The notes: generated by a model not told the origin, from the letters alone. 35,399 bases of DNA from Zygnema cylindricum (GCA_037447655.1 JBBHKE010001648.1:1-35399), one strand, 5' to 3'. Positions 20,569 through 30,899 are shown, counted from the stretch's first letter. Numbers and translations are program-made.

Positions 20569-21178
20569 TGATAGCCTTGTTGAGTTAAAATGATTTCGCT
20601 TTGAACATGTTATCGCTTAAACGATTTTTTTCAAGCCTGTTAACTCTATCGGTTAAATGTTCAAATAATGTTTACCCTTGCAAAACTAACAAACGACTTG
20701 TGCACAACAGAAGGTATGTCTTCATGAACTTATTGCTTGTTTGTCTTTCCTATTTAGGGTTTTCTTTCCTTTACATGGTTCCCTGCAGAGTTTGTAGCAT
20801 TGAAAATTCATTTAACCTTAATAATATCTGTGGTGGTCCAAACAACATACAATCCGTACCACGTAGCTTGAATAAAAAAAATCCTGCCGATTGCGATTCA
20901 AATCCTCTATCTCGGGTGGTCAATTTTAGCGGCTCTGTGACAAATGCGTCGACGACAATTAGAATGGTAGAGTTCATAAAGTGAATTTCAAAGACACCAC
21001 ATTTGTTAAAAAAATATTTCCATGTAAATATCATCTGTACATTTTCCTTTTTTTGTTCAAAATGCTAATGCATTCTATTTGATGCGTGCGGAGAATGAAG
21101 TCATGTCTAGAGAACAACGCCACATTCCTTCCATTCTTTTGATGATGTCATATGGCGTCAAAAAACTAGTTGACAAAA
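20569..21178. other. DNA between the repeat copies, no gene seen
   Basis: A plus-strand frame at 20601-20984 (127 codons) contains a hydrophobic segment LLLVCLSYLGFSFLYMV but otherwise no family features or splice-supported context. I treat it as chance. The remainder is AT-rich. Confidence 0.3.
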
Positions 21179-21393
21179 AAATGTGTATCTCTTTTAGCGT
21201 TAATTTTTTTTGACAATTATAACATTTTTTTTCTGTACTTGGTTGTCTCATTTTCAATTTGAGATCGCCATTTGAAACTTGAAAATCTTAACATTCAGCC
21301 GCATCCGTTAGATTGACAATCCGACAGGTATTTACGGAGAAAATATGTTTTGATTATCAAAAAAAAAAAAAAAAATAATAGCGATACACGATG
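21179..21393. mobile_element. Degenerate short TIR element (M6)
   Basis: The left end is eroded (ATGTGTATCTCTTTTAGCGT) and the right end is AATAGCGATACACGATG followed by TA. Its length, about 215 bp, equals M4 and M5, and the interior keeps CCGACAGGTATTTACGGAGAAAA. The left TA is not preserved. Confidence 0.5.
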
Positions 21394-21682
21394 TAGAGCT
21401 TGAATGTTCTTTTTAACTTTGTCGTCACAGGCACCAACGTGAAAAAATGACCTTCCATGCCTTTACCCCTTGTTAGAGGTCGTTATCGGGTACCCAAATC
21501 GGTACCTGATCCATACCCGGCCAACTGTGTCGAATGCGGAACAGATTCCTGTGCCAAATTTTGGCGGCTGTCCGGAGTCCGTTTGGTGATTAAAATAACA
21601 AATTTGGATACGGCCGGGTAACCAAATAATTAAAAAATATAATGGTTTTGTAGGTATGTTTCACTACAGTACAATACTTGTA

Positions 21683-21896
21683 CACAGTGAATCATTAGTA
21701 GTGTTAATGTTTTTTTTGTCTCTCTTTAAACATCCTTTCTCCGTACACGAATGTATGTTATTAGATCTAACAATTGCGAATAAAAGGTAAGATTCTCAAC
21801 TTCCGATTGACGGTCTTAAATTGAGAATTGGACAAGTGTGTACGGAGAAAAAGAAAGTGGCGAAAAAAATATTAATTCGAATAGCGATACACGGTG
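21683..21896. mobile_element. Short TIR element, TA-flanked (M4)
   Basis: 214 bp, left end CACAGTGAATCATTAGTAG, right end ending GCGATACACGGTG, with TA at 21681-21682 and 21897-21898. Interior inverted arms TTTCTCCGTACACG / GTGTGTACGGAGAAA are shared with M3, M5 and M6. The right part (from 21783) is in the 415-bp direct repeat. Confidence 0.75.
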
Positions 21897-22197
21897 TACC
21901 ATATAATATGCGTTATGATATGTATATAATATGAGTAACGTGCTAATAGAAAGGTCCGAAAAAAATCAAAAAGGTGTACTCTAAAACCATCATTCTGAAT
22001 GAATAGTGGATTTGCTATTAAACTTAGTTTACGGAGGCAGATTATTTACTTGATGATATGGAAACAGAGAATTGTGTTTAGTTCTCGTCTGTTTAAGAAC
22101 AAATGGCTACTGGATGGAATTCATTTATCTTTTCCCCCAAAAAAAATCCAAATTTTATCTACACGGAGAAATCTTAGGAATAACTCTCAACCTCATC
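21783..22197 (+). repeat. 415-bp direct repeat, copy 2
   Basis: The partner of 20154-20568. It starts inside M4 and ends at CCTCATC, where copy 1 continues TGATAGCC and copy 2 continues ATGCATAA. Confidence 0.85.
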
Positions 22198-23586
22198 ATG
22201 CATAAATTTCTTAAATCAATCTGTATTCCGTGTAGGCATACTTGCTTCCAATTTTTTTTGCATCATTTGGTAAACAATGTCAAATATGATATTTTTTATT
22301 GATTTGCACTTTAGAAATATCTCCACACTTTGTTAAACCCAAACTTCCATACTTCTACGATGTTAGTACAAGGTTGCAACTTCCGATTATTATTTACCCT
22401 CAATAACTCAATCTTTGTCAAGCTAACCAATAAAGATATTTATCAAATTCAATGTAATCGAAAGGAAAGGGTGTCGAGCGGTTTTCCTGCTTTTGCTTTA
22501 CGCGTCTTAAGACTAAAACATTCAGGTGCGAGTGTATTTAAAACATGGTTGAAAAATGTGATGGTGAATACAACAGTCAACTCAGTTTTTGTCATTTTTT
22601 ATTTTATTTAGCTTATGGCATCGCAAACATTTCGATGCGAGTGCAATATGAATAATGCTAAGAAATTAAACATCGACCACACTTAGTGTTGGTTCAGATT
22701 GGTTCATCGGCAAAACTAAATGGTCTAATGGTTAACTAAGCGGTGTGTTGTAGTGTGGATATGATTTTTAGGGACATAGGAGCACTATGGAATATAGCCT
22801 AATTTGCAATAAACATAACATTTAGTGTGGATTGATATCAATGTCACGTTCCAAACGCAAGCCACATGAGATTTTCTCACAAAATTTCGTAATGAAAATG
22901 TAACTTTTGTATTAAATACAGTAGTTGATGACAATAATAATCTTGGATTTTTTTCAAACACCTTTTTTCCCCTCTTTTCGTTTTTCTATTTATTTTTTAA
23001 TCTCTTATCTTTTATATAATTACTTCCAAACATAACACCACGCATATAACCACTCATTATCTTTTTTTGGCCATTTAAATCAATTAATACCGTGCACACG
23101 TGTCGTATTGTCATTTGAAGGTTGCCAGTCGGAATAGGAGAAACTTAACTTTTCGTCGCACCCGTCGAACTGAATAACCCGACAAGTGTGCACGAGAAAA
23201 TAAGTCTAAAATAGCCGAAAAAAGGTAAAAGAACATAAAGCTAAAAAATGCACACTTAAAACAAGCACATAACTACAGCATCGGGCCCATTTAAGGTTGC
23301 GATGGTCCAACCAAAAACAAATAAAATTTCACAAAGAACTAAAACAAATAAAATACTAAAACTTTATATTTCCGGTATATGACGAATTGACGATACATTC
23401 GGAAAAACTGCGCCGCGTAACTGCGCCGCGTAAGTACCACAATCGAATATCGCCAACTTACCGATATTCCTTCCTGCTTTGTGCCGTACCTACTTTTCAC
23501 TTTAATACTGTACTTTATGTCTTTATACAAGACAACACGTGTTCCTTTCACATTGTGCAATTGCGGAGCTCCAAAATCATGATACG
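22198..23586. other. AT-rich DNA with two small inverted repeats, no gene seen
   Basis: CCACACTTAGTGTT (22677-22690) pairs imperfectly (12 of 14) with AACATTTAGTGTGG (22817-22830), which could be a 154-bp MITE remnant. CGTGCACACGTGTCG (23091-23105) pairs with CGACAAGTGTGCACG (23180-23194) and resembles the inner arms of M3-M5. ACTGCGCCGCGTA occurs twice in tandem near 23407-23432. No coding sequence supported. Confidence 0.4.
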
Positions 23587-23868
23587 TCAACCGGGTCCAG
23601 AAGTTTCTGGCCAGGTCAATACGACATCTTTACAGTAACCAGTCCATCCTGCCAGCCAATTGAACGCTAGCCGGTCCCAAGTAGCAGGATATTTTTCGTG
23701 CCAGCCAACCAGAGGCAGTAAAAAAGATTTTAACGATATGGAAAGATTGTTTTCTGGCAGAAGCTGACGTACAGGAGTGCTGTAGTTGACACGTTTCGCA
23801 CTTCTGAAGATGGCCTCTGCACGTTGCACACAATCTTGAGCCGTACATTTTTGAACTATAGCTCCCAC
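23587..23868 (-). CDS. Possible coding exon, unrecognised
   Basis: A minus-strand open stretch less AT-rich than its surroundings. It reads CTAQDCVQRAEAIFRSAKRV, LLPENNLSISLKSFLLPLVG, WHEKYPATWDRLAFNWLAGW and a C-terminal KDVVLTWPETSGPG. TGTAACTCAG just upstream (near 23895) could be a splice acceptor. An overlapping frame is Cys-rich (LCATCRGHLQKCETC), so the true frame is unclear. No family recognised; it may equally be chance or a gene fragment. Confidence 0.22.
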   Translation of the reverse strand: MGAIVQKCTAQDCVQRAEAIFRSAKRVNYSTPVRQLLPENNLSISLKSFLLPLVGWHEKYPATWDRLAFNWLAGWTGYCKDVVLTWPETSGPG

Positions 23869-23879
23869 TTTTTGACACG

Positions 23880-25150
23880 TCTTTACACCATCTGAGTTAC
23901 AAAAAGATATTTCTACGGCTTAACTCAATGAAAAGTACATATGTATGTTGCTGAATTTCCGTACATTCTTACTTTAATAAAGTACATTCGCAGAACTGAC
24001 AAGTCTAAATTGCCTACTTGTAGAAACTGATTTTCGACGGTTAGATTTATCTAACCCTGACATCTGGACCGTTGATAATCAAGCCTGATCGCTAGAACAT
24101 CCAGAAAGTTCCGAGCCATTCAAGCCACTCCCTGTCTCAGACCTTTTGTCCAGCGTGCCAGCGAGCAGCCAATCACAGTGCCGTTCTTTTTGTCAATTTC
24201 CTTTCAGAATTAATAATCCGCTCCGAAAGGCGTCGAAGACGAAATACCAAAAAAAAGTACAGTTTATCAATTAAAAACTTGGTCTAAATCTAGCATAAGT
24301 ACTCACCTGCATGCTTCTTATTTTTCTAAGCAGCTCTAAAAAATGCCTTTTGGTACTTATTCTGTTCGTCTCCTTGTCAATCCGTACGTTTCATTCTGTT
24401 CCGAACCAGTACTTCAACCACCGTCTTAATACTCGCGCAGCACGCGTTTTGACGGCGGAGTACTAATTCTAGCACACACGTACTTTTTGGGAGCCAGCTT
24501 TGCTGTGCAAGTTTGCAAAGGAAGGTCCCGGAAGCCGTACAGTACTGTACTGCCGATCAACATTTGCTATATATATATATCAAATTTGATACAATACTAT
24601 AGAGATTCTCCTGCAAAAGTAGTATAATGGTGTACTTATTCTTAATAAAATATAGTATACTGAAAAAAGTTACTGCTCTCGATGATGAAAAAACAGCAAA
24701 CTTTTAGGGTTTCTCGACTGCTTTAGAAAAAAAAGACGACAAATCGTTCAGAAAACGACAAAATTGTGACTAAAAACTCGAGAAGCTTCTTCCTTTTCCT
24801 TCGGATATCTCATTTTTAAAGTACAGTAATTAAAAAAAATCGTACATTTTGTTAAGAATATATTTTAATTTGTCGTTTATAAACTTGAATGTACTATTTT
24901 TTTGTATCAGAAATTTCTGGAAGGTCATTTTTGTACGGAATAAGAAAAGTGAAGCTTTTGGAGAAGATATTTTTTTTTTCGTCAATAACAGAAGTAGAAA
25001 AAGGATATAAAAAAAATCTTTGTTTTTAATTTTTAATTTATTAGAGGAAGTTTATGGAAAAGATATTTTTTATTAATTTTCTTCACATTATGAGTTTAAC
25101 CGAATGCTGAAAAAAATTGGGCAAATAAATGATGTTTTCTGGAAATAGTT
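23880..25150. other. AT-rich DNA, no gene seen
   Basis: Rich in GTAC tetranucleotides, including the 14-bp palindrome GTACAGTACTGTAC (24537-24550). A minus-strand CAG-GTGAGT at about 24301-24310 looks like a good splice donor, but no exon could be built onto it. Confidence 0.4.
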
Positions 25151-25154
25151 TTTA

Positions 25155-25414
25155 GGGAGAGAGGGAGAGAGGGAGAAAGGGAGAGAGGGAGAAAGGGAGG
25201 GAGGGAGAGGGAGAAGGGGAGTGAGGGAGGGAGAGAGAGGGAGGAAGGGAGAGAGGGAGAGAGGGAGAGAGAAAGGGAGAGAGAAAGGGAGAGAGAAAGA
25301 GAGGGAGAGGGAATTCAATTTCAGTTTAGTTTCTGTCCTTCAATGGTGTTCTTGTTTCCTTCTTAGTTGCAGGGGAGGGAGGGGGAGAGAGAGAGGGAGA
25401 GGGAGAAGGAGAAG
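25155..25414. repeat. GGGAGA-type purine microsatellite
   Basis: Two blocks, 25155-25313 and about 25372-25414, of GAGAGGGAGA-like units on the plus strand. These are the reverse complement of the CTCTCC tracts in the P450 gene. Between them is ordinary sequence ending TTCCTTCTTAGTTGCAG. The ORFs over the repeat are artefacts. Confidence 0.75.
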
Positions 25415-25615
25415 ATCACATTGCCTTCCTATTTTAACATTATGATCTCAATTTATGTAATGTATCTCACCGGATTCAAGTTTTTTTGAAAAAGGGTTTG
25501 TCGAACCAGAAAAGTTTGAAAAAGTAAAATAGAAAAAGGAAAAAGATATACAGAAAAAGAAAAAACAAGAGGAGTAAAGGGAAAAAAGAGAAAAAAAGGG
25601 AAGAAAAAGGAAAAA

Positions 25616-27235
25616 ATGGCTTGCTGGCCAAAACATCGTACCACTTACCGACCATTGAGTGGTGGAAGTCATCCGTACGCTTGTGCTCTTAAAATTCGAC
25701 AGCTGGCGAAAAGGGATGCGCGATTTCTATGTCCAATTTTTACGGAAATCGACTGCGAAGTGGTCCAAGATTCGCCGGACGAACCAAATAAACCGTCGTG
25801 GTTGATTACGGAAACCGGAGAAGCATATGAATTTGTGGTGGAGAGGATAGGATTGGAGGAGGAAGAAGTGGAAGTTCACATGGAGCGTCGAAGAAATGAT
25901 GTTTTTTTGAAAAAATTTGATCGTGGGAAAAAATTTGGTAGTGGGAATGGTACAATTTCTGAGAATGAGTCGATTTGTGAGAATGATAATGATTCAATTT
26001 TTGGGAAAGAGAGATCTTGGGCTTCGAGTTTTGACGACGATAGTCGAGCTTTGCTTACTATTCTTTGTTACCGGAGACTCGAATCAACTTTAGAGGAGGA
26101 GGGAAGCTACAGTATTAACAGTAGTGATAGTAGTAATAGTAGTAGTAGCTCTAATAATTGGGACGGATGGAATAGTAATAGTGGTTATTGGGAAGGGAGT
26201 GGGAACGGAAAAGGAAACAGAATCGAGTGTCGATTATTTGGAAAAAGCGATGGAATCGAAAAAAATGGAATCGAAAGAAACAGAATCAGTAAACACGATG
26301 GATACGGAAACAAAGACGGAATGGAAAAAGATGGAAGTGGGAAAGATGGTAAAAACGGTTTTTGTTGGTGGAAATACGGAAGGAGGTTTAAATTACCGTC
26401 GGATGCTTGTCCAGAAAAAGCAACGGCCGAAAAAGAAAATGGAGCTGTGATAGTCGTTGTGCCGAGAAGATCTTCCTTAAGGGGTCAGTGGATGAGAGTA
26501 CCCAGGAAACATGTGGGAGGTTTGAGAGGTGGAGGGGGAGGGGGAGGGGGAGACAGATGCGGGGGTCTGCGAGGGAATGCACCGTCTGTAAATGCTTTTT
26601 TTGGAGGAAATGAGAGTAGTAATATTTTAGGGGAAGGTGTACAGTCAGGTTTTAGTGGAGGGGGAGGTTTTTTTATGGATACAAATATACAGATGAGGAC
26701 GACAACTATGGAAAATTCAAGTTTTCACGAATCGGTTCAGAATAAGAAAACTGGAAGGTTTTTGGATATCAAGTGGATTGATCTCTCTCCTGTCATATCT
26801 ACTTCTTCTCGGGATCCCTCTTCCTTTGCTTCTCCTTCTCCCTTTCCCTCTCCCTCTCCCGTTGCCTCTCCTTCTCCCTTTTCTTCTCCTTCTCCCTTTT
26901 CTTCTCTTTCTCCCTTTTCTTCTCCTTCTCCCTTTTCTTCTCCCTCTTCTTTTCCCTCTCCCTCTCCTTCTCCCTCTCTCTCTCCTTCTCCCTCTCTCTC
27001 TCCTTCTCCTGCTCCTTGTTCTTCGTGGGAATTTCAACAGAATTCACAATCTCCGAGTCAGACGCAATTTCAGAATTTCGACCAATTTGTAAATCAACAT
27101 TATATGCAAGATCAACATCAAAATCAATTTCAAAATCAGTTTCAAAATCAATGTGAAGAAGAATGTCAAAATAATATTCAATCTTCACAATTCCGGAATC
27201 AGCAAATGCAGGCAGACATGATGGAGTGTTCTTGA
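25616..27235 (+). CDS. Unrecognised 539-aa protein with Ser/Asn, Gly, Ser-Pro and Gln/Asn low-complexity regions
   Basis: I do not recognise this protein. A single open frame of 539 codons in AT-rich DNA is long enough to be a real gene. The ATG (AAAAAATGG) is the first in frame after a stop at 25517, with 32 Lys-rich codons between. Residues 1-100 look folded: YACALKIRQLAKRDARFLCP, IDCEVVQDSPDEPNKPSWLI and ETGEAYEFVVERIG. A Ser/Asn run follows at about 163-190, a charged GIEKNGIERN-type repeat at about 210-245, then WWKYGRRFKLP near 250 and an eight-Gly tract at 305-312. About 397-471 is Ser-Pro-rich with a hexapeptide repeat SPSPFS, and 472-530 is Gln/Asn-rich. No signal peptide or membrane segment. 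The Ser-Pro part is encoded by the CTCTCC-type repeat seen in introns elsewhere. The composition suits a regulatory or disordered scaffold protein, but that is inference. Confidence 0.6.
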   Translation: MACWPKHRTTYRPLSGGSHPYACALKIRQLAKRDARFLCPIFTEIDCEVVQDSPDEPNKPSWLITETGEAYEFVVERIGLEEEEVEVHMERRRNDVFLKKFDRGKKFGSGNGTISENESICENDNDSIFGKERSWASSFDDDSRALLTILCYRRLESTLEEEGSYSINSSDSSNSSSSSNNWDGWNSNSGYWEGSGNGKGNRIECRLFGKSDGIEKNGIERNRISKHDGYGNKDGMEKDGSGKDGKNGFCWWKYGRRFKLPSDACPEKATAEKENGAVIVVVPRRSSLRGQWMRVPRKHVGGLRGGGGGGGGDRCGGLRGNAPSVNAFFGGNESSNILGEGVQSGFSGGGGFFMDTNIQMRTTTMENSSFHESVQNKKTGRFLDIKWIDLSPVISTSSRDPSSFASPSPFPSPSPVASPSPFSSPSPFSSLSPFSSPSPFSSPSSFPSPSPSPSLSPSPSLSPSPAPCSSWEFQQNSQSPSQTQFQNFDQFVNQHYMQDQHQNQFQNQFQNQCEEECQNNIQSSQFRNQQMQADMMECS

Positions 27236-28100
27236 GATTTTTCCTTAAGATTTTTTTCTCGGAATCGCAGTAGAGTACAAAAGTGTTCTAGTAGTCGAAA
27301 AAAACTTGTAATGACTTGCGGTAGTCGTAGTAGAAAAAAATGTGGTAGTAGTAAAAAGAATTGGGAAAATAGAAACAGTGTCTCTCACTTCAGATATCGG
27401 CTGATTTCTCTTTCTTTCGCCAACTTGGCGTTCTTTACGGAGCGAGACTGTAACGCCATTGGCCGATGGTTTTGGAACTGTAATACCGTTGGTCGATGGT
27501 TTTGGTTTTTTGGTCAGTCGAGTACCGGAAAAATAAGTGTCTTCTAGTGAAAGACCATTGTGTGTCAGATATTATAACTGGTACCTTCTGCAAGTGAGGA
27601 ACATTCAAATTCGTTGATATTTCATGTTATACCATTGGCAAAGATTTTAATTTGTCGCCCTTTTTATCAAAAATGTTAATCTGTCTCTCTGTTGGGTTTT
27701 TATGGGATGATTTGTTCCAATTATATTGTTTTAGACTTGTAGATGATGATGATACAAGAGAGATTCGTTGAAAAAGATAAAGGTTAAGATTAATATTAAG
27801 ATTGAGGTTGAGATTAAGATTCGATTTGTGTTTTGTTTTGATCTTCCTTTTCTATGGTTGTCGTTTCTATCTTCATATATTCTTTATATTCCCTTTTAGC
27901 TTATGGTTTTTCAATGTTATCCTCGTTGTGACCTTTCACTTTTCCCCTGTACTCTTAGACTCCATCCGGGATTTTAAATTTTTTAAGAAATAGAACATAT
28001 AAGATAAAGTTAATTAAGAATTTTTTTATATTCAAGAGGATCTTATGTTTGCATATTTTGTTATGTCTGTTGGGAGAACATTTGGCATACTGAGTTTTGA
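27236..28100 (+). other. Downstream region of the 539-aa ORF, no gene seen
   Basis: Probably includes a 3' UTR. Repeated GTAGTAGTAGAAAAAAA and (C/T)GTTGGTCGATGGTTTTGG motifs occur at about 27290-27510, and GATTAAGATT repeats at about 27784-27822. Confidence 0.4.
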
Positions 28101-28110
28101 ACTGTGAACC

Positions 28111-28386
28111 AATAGTTCAAAAGTAGGTGAAAGTAGGCCCATACAATATGCCTATTGTATGCAAAACATACAATATGACCTTAAGACCCATATTGTATTC
28201 GGACCTATTCGGACCAATTAAAACATTCGGACCAAAAAAATTTATTTACACCGTCAGATTCGGACGATCGGACGGTCGCTGATCAAAGTAGCGATCTAAG
28301 AAGATCACATGAAAAGCCCATAACACAACTTACGATAAAGGCGCCGACCAAAGGCCTGCCATAAAAACGCCTACTTTTGAACTATG
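28111..28386. mobile_element. Mutator-like non-autonomous element with 9-bp target duplication
   Basis: Ends AATAGTTCAAAAGTAGG (left) and, reverse-complemented, CATAGTTCAAAAGTAGG (right) match at 16 of 17 bases. The direct repeat CTGTGAACC flanks it exactly (28102-28110 and 28387-28395). A 9-bp target duplication is the usual Mutator/MULE signature. At 276 bp, with no ORF, it is a MITE. The interior has several inverted ACAATATG / CATATTGT pairs and a CGGAC-rich stretch. Confidence 0.75.
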
Positions 28387-28395
28387 CTGTGAACC

Positions 28396-29117
28396 TATAT
28401 TGGTTCACAACTTCACAATGTGCGAAAACAATTCGAAACGCCATATATAATTAATCCGTACAGTACCTGTACGGCACTTGGCGCGGTTCGGGTTTGGGTC
28501 AAACCGATCGGTTCGGCGTTTTAAACCGGTTGAGATTTGCGAACCAAACTAAACCGTTGGATTCTATCGAATCGAACGGAAACCGTCCAAGGTCCTTAAG
28601 AGCTAAACGCGACAAACGTTTAAAGTTAATGATTTTAATGAAGGAAATGGAGATTTTATTTTCGGAAACTGGATGGTGAAAGTGTGAAACCATCAAAGTA
28701 CCAAAACATGATTAATGGAAAATTGTTGAAGAGATGAAAACCCTAAAAGGACGGAAAAGTGAAAACACTACGAAAGCTCAGCAACACTAATAAAAGTCTG
28801 ACTGCTGAAATGACGTGTCGTCAAATTTACCGTATTTCTTTCGTACATCAGTTGGCTGTTCTTTATGTACTTAATTTTCTGTTGTGGCTTTGTACTTTAT
28901 GATACGCTGTATCCGTACATTAGAGCCGAACCAAGTGGTTTTAAAATCCAAGAAATAGGACCATGCCGGTTAAAGCCGTTAGCGAATAAACGAAGCCGAA
29001 CTGTCAAAAAGTCGTTTTATCTCGATTCGAAGAGGTTTGGACCGAATGCTACTCGAAATAACCGTATAGTAAAGGTACCGCACGCAAAACAATATATAGC
29101 GTTTCCAATTGCTCGGC
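28396..29117. other. No gene seen; GGTTCGG patch and retrotransposon tail-like fragment
   Basis: GGTTCGGGTTTGGGTC and AACCGATCGGTTCGG motifs lie at about 28483-28600. CATCAAAGTACCAAAACATGA near 28692 matches CATCAAAGTACAAAACATGA near 6484, in the 3' flank of retrotransposon copy A, so a short tail remnant may sit here. Confidence 0.35.
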
Positions 29118-29119
29118 TA

Positions 29120-29336
29120 CACCGTGTATCGCTATTAGTGTTAATAAATTTTTCACCACTTTAAACATCTTTTCTCCGTAAACACTTGCCGCATTGTCAA
29201 TCGTAGACCGCCAATGGGAAGGTAAGAATCTTGGATTTCAATCGCGGCCGTCAGATCCATAAACAGACAAGTGTGTACAGAGAAAATATGTTTTAAGTGG
29301 CTAAAAAAACATTAACGCTAATAGCAATTCGCGGTG
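29120..29336. mobile_element. Short TIR element, TA-flanked (M5)
   Basis: 217 bp with imperfect 26-bp inverted ends, left beginning CACCGTGTATCGCTATTAG and right, reverse-complemented, CACCGCGAATTGCTATTAG. TA lies at 29118-29119 and 29337-29338. Interior arms CTCCGTAAACACTTG / CAAGTGTGTACAGAG are shared with M3 and M4. No ORF of its own. Confidence 0.8.
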
Positions 29337-29450
29337 TAGTGTTTTTTTTTTTTTTTTCTTTTCCCCCTTTTGTAAACCGATGGATTTTCCATCTCACGTT
29401 TGCAAAAAAAATTACTTTTCATGTTTCGTTAAACCTACGACATGAATCAT

Positions 29451-29795
29451 TAGTGTTGTGTTACGTGTAAAAACTTATCGCAAAACCGGTACCGATAGTT
29501 ATCGGCTATCGAACAATGAGGATTATCGATATATCCGTACACACAATACGGACTTTACGGTACGGAAATAATGTTCGAAATGAATAGGAATGACTTTTTT
29601 TACCATTCCGTACCACAGTACAAAGTTATCGCTGATAGTTATCGAACCGGTGTTATCGCGATAAAAATCCTATTATATCGGTTTTTTATCAAGATAACAC
29701 CGGTACCGATATATTGTACCAATATGTCGATCATCGGTAAGCCAAAATAAGGGGCATATCGGTTATCGGAAAATGGCTACCGATACACAACACTA
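29451..29795. mobile_element. hAT-like MITE with perfect 8-bp target duplication
   Basis: 345 bp with perfect 11-bp ends TAGTGTTGTGT / ACACAACACTA, flanked by TGAATCAT at 29443-29450 and 29796-29803. Ends of the form TA.TG and 8-bp duplications are hAT hallmarks. The interior is crowded with TATCG / CGATA motifs, which could be subterminal transposase-binding repeats. It also has a 12-bp inverted pair ACCGGTGTTATC (29646-29657) / GATAACACCGGT (29693-29704). Confidence 0.9.
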
Positions 29796-29809
29796 TGAAT
29801 CATAGATTC

Positions 29810-30899
29810 ATACTTTCATATTCACCGCATTCGTTAATTGAATATTCAGATAAGAGGAATATTTGGCGAGAATATTCGACAGGGCCCAAACTCCCACTCG
29901 TCTCCCATATTTGGCAATAGGATCATACATTTTCAGGTTTAAGAAAAAGGAAAACGAAAATGGAACCACTGTACAAAAATATTGTCTGTTTCAATTGCAT
30001 GTCAAAAAACTTTAATTTTTCCACATAATATGTGCCGATTGAAGAAAGAGAAATAAAAACCATTATGTGCCAACAATTGAATTGAGTGAGTTATTGCACA
30101 ATATGCGCGAAACTTGAAAGGATTGAATAAATAACAAAAATAATATACGTTTTCGAAATAATTGTTGGCCGACGCATGTTATACCACCATCATTATTAGA
30201 GTTAAACACCGCAAATCACAACCTAGTGTAGTTACTCCATTTTGGTAAAATGACAACCTTTATTTTTTCGTAACTGTAATCTCAACTGGTGGCTAACCAT
30301 AATTTTTTTCCTTGATTATCAAAAGCAAGCATAATGGACTAAAGCAAGGGTATAAGTTACATGAATAAAAAATTAAAACAATCAATTGTCCTTTCCCACA
30401 AGTCCACAGCGAATCCGAAGCATAGTCATTGCTACTCAACAATTTCCAAAAAAATGCTTTACATTCGGCTGCGTCAGGAAATCTAGCAATAATGTCAATT
30501 ATGACGTGGTTTTTCTAATGTCAAGTTTAGTTTAACTGAATATGGTAAACTTCTGTGCACTTTTGTACTTTTATTGTTTCGGGGGGTGCACCTTGGATAA
30601 AACACAAACCAACAAAGTAAGGAATTTCGTGTAACTTCTTTAAGTCTATTTTGCTTTCCTCTTCACCGGCTTTCACCTATTCTATGTCTTCTATCCTTCC
30701 CTCAATCTAGTCACTTCTAGCTTCGATTTCACCTTCAAATTTGTAGTTTATTTTTCACCTTAAAATAGGTTTCCCCTACTTATGTTGCAATATCGACTGG
30801 TTCACGGGAAAGGCCAAGTTGCACCATCTTATGTAAAAAAATATCAAGAAACCAAAAAGTTATTCCTAACTATTGTGAAACATCAAACAAGGTTTGACT
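29810..30899. other. AT-rich DNA, no gene seen
   Basis: Ordinary AT-rich sequence without a supported ORF, RNA gene or clear repeat. A TATTAGAGTTAAACACCGC stretch near 30196 resembles scrambled TIR sequence of the TA-flanked family. Confidence 0.4.

Noticed and set aside
20370-20588. Duplicated 65-72 codon ORF starting MNSGFAIKLS as a small gene pair
   Set aside because: The two copies are identical only because the DNA repeat is identical. The frame runs beyond the repeat differently in each copy and shows no domain.
26340-26510. WRKY-like DGKNGFCWWKYGRR in the 539-aa ORF
   Set aside because: WKYG recalls WRKYG, but the Cys-Cys-His-His zinc ligands and spacing of a WRKY domain are absent downstream, so a WRKY factor is not supported.
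26717-27188. Arg/Glu-rich minus-strand ORFs and a Leu/Pro-rich plus-strand ORF
   Set aside because: They are shadows of the Ser-Pro repeat of the 539-aa frame.
30190-30240. Extra TA-family MITE near TTAAACACCGC
   Set aside because: Only scrambled end-like sequence is present and no partner end is found within a plausible distance.
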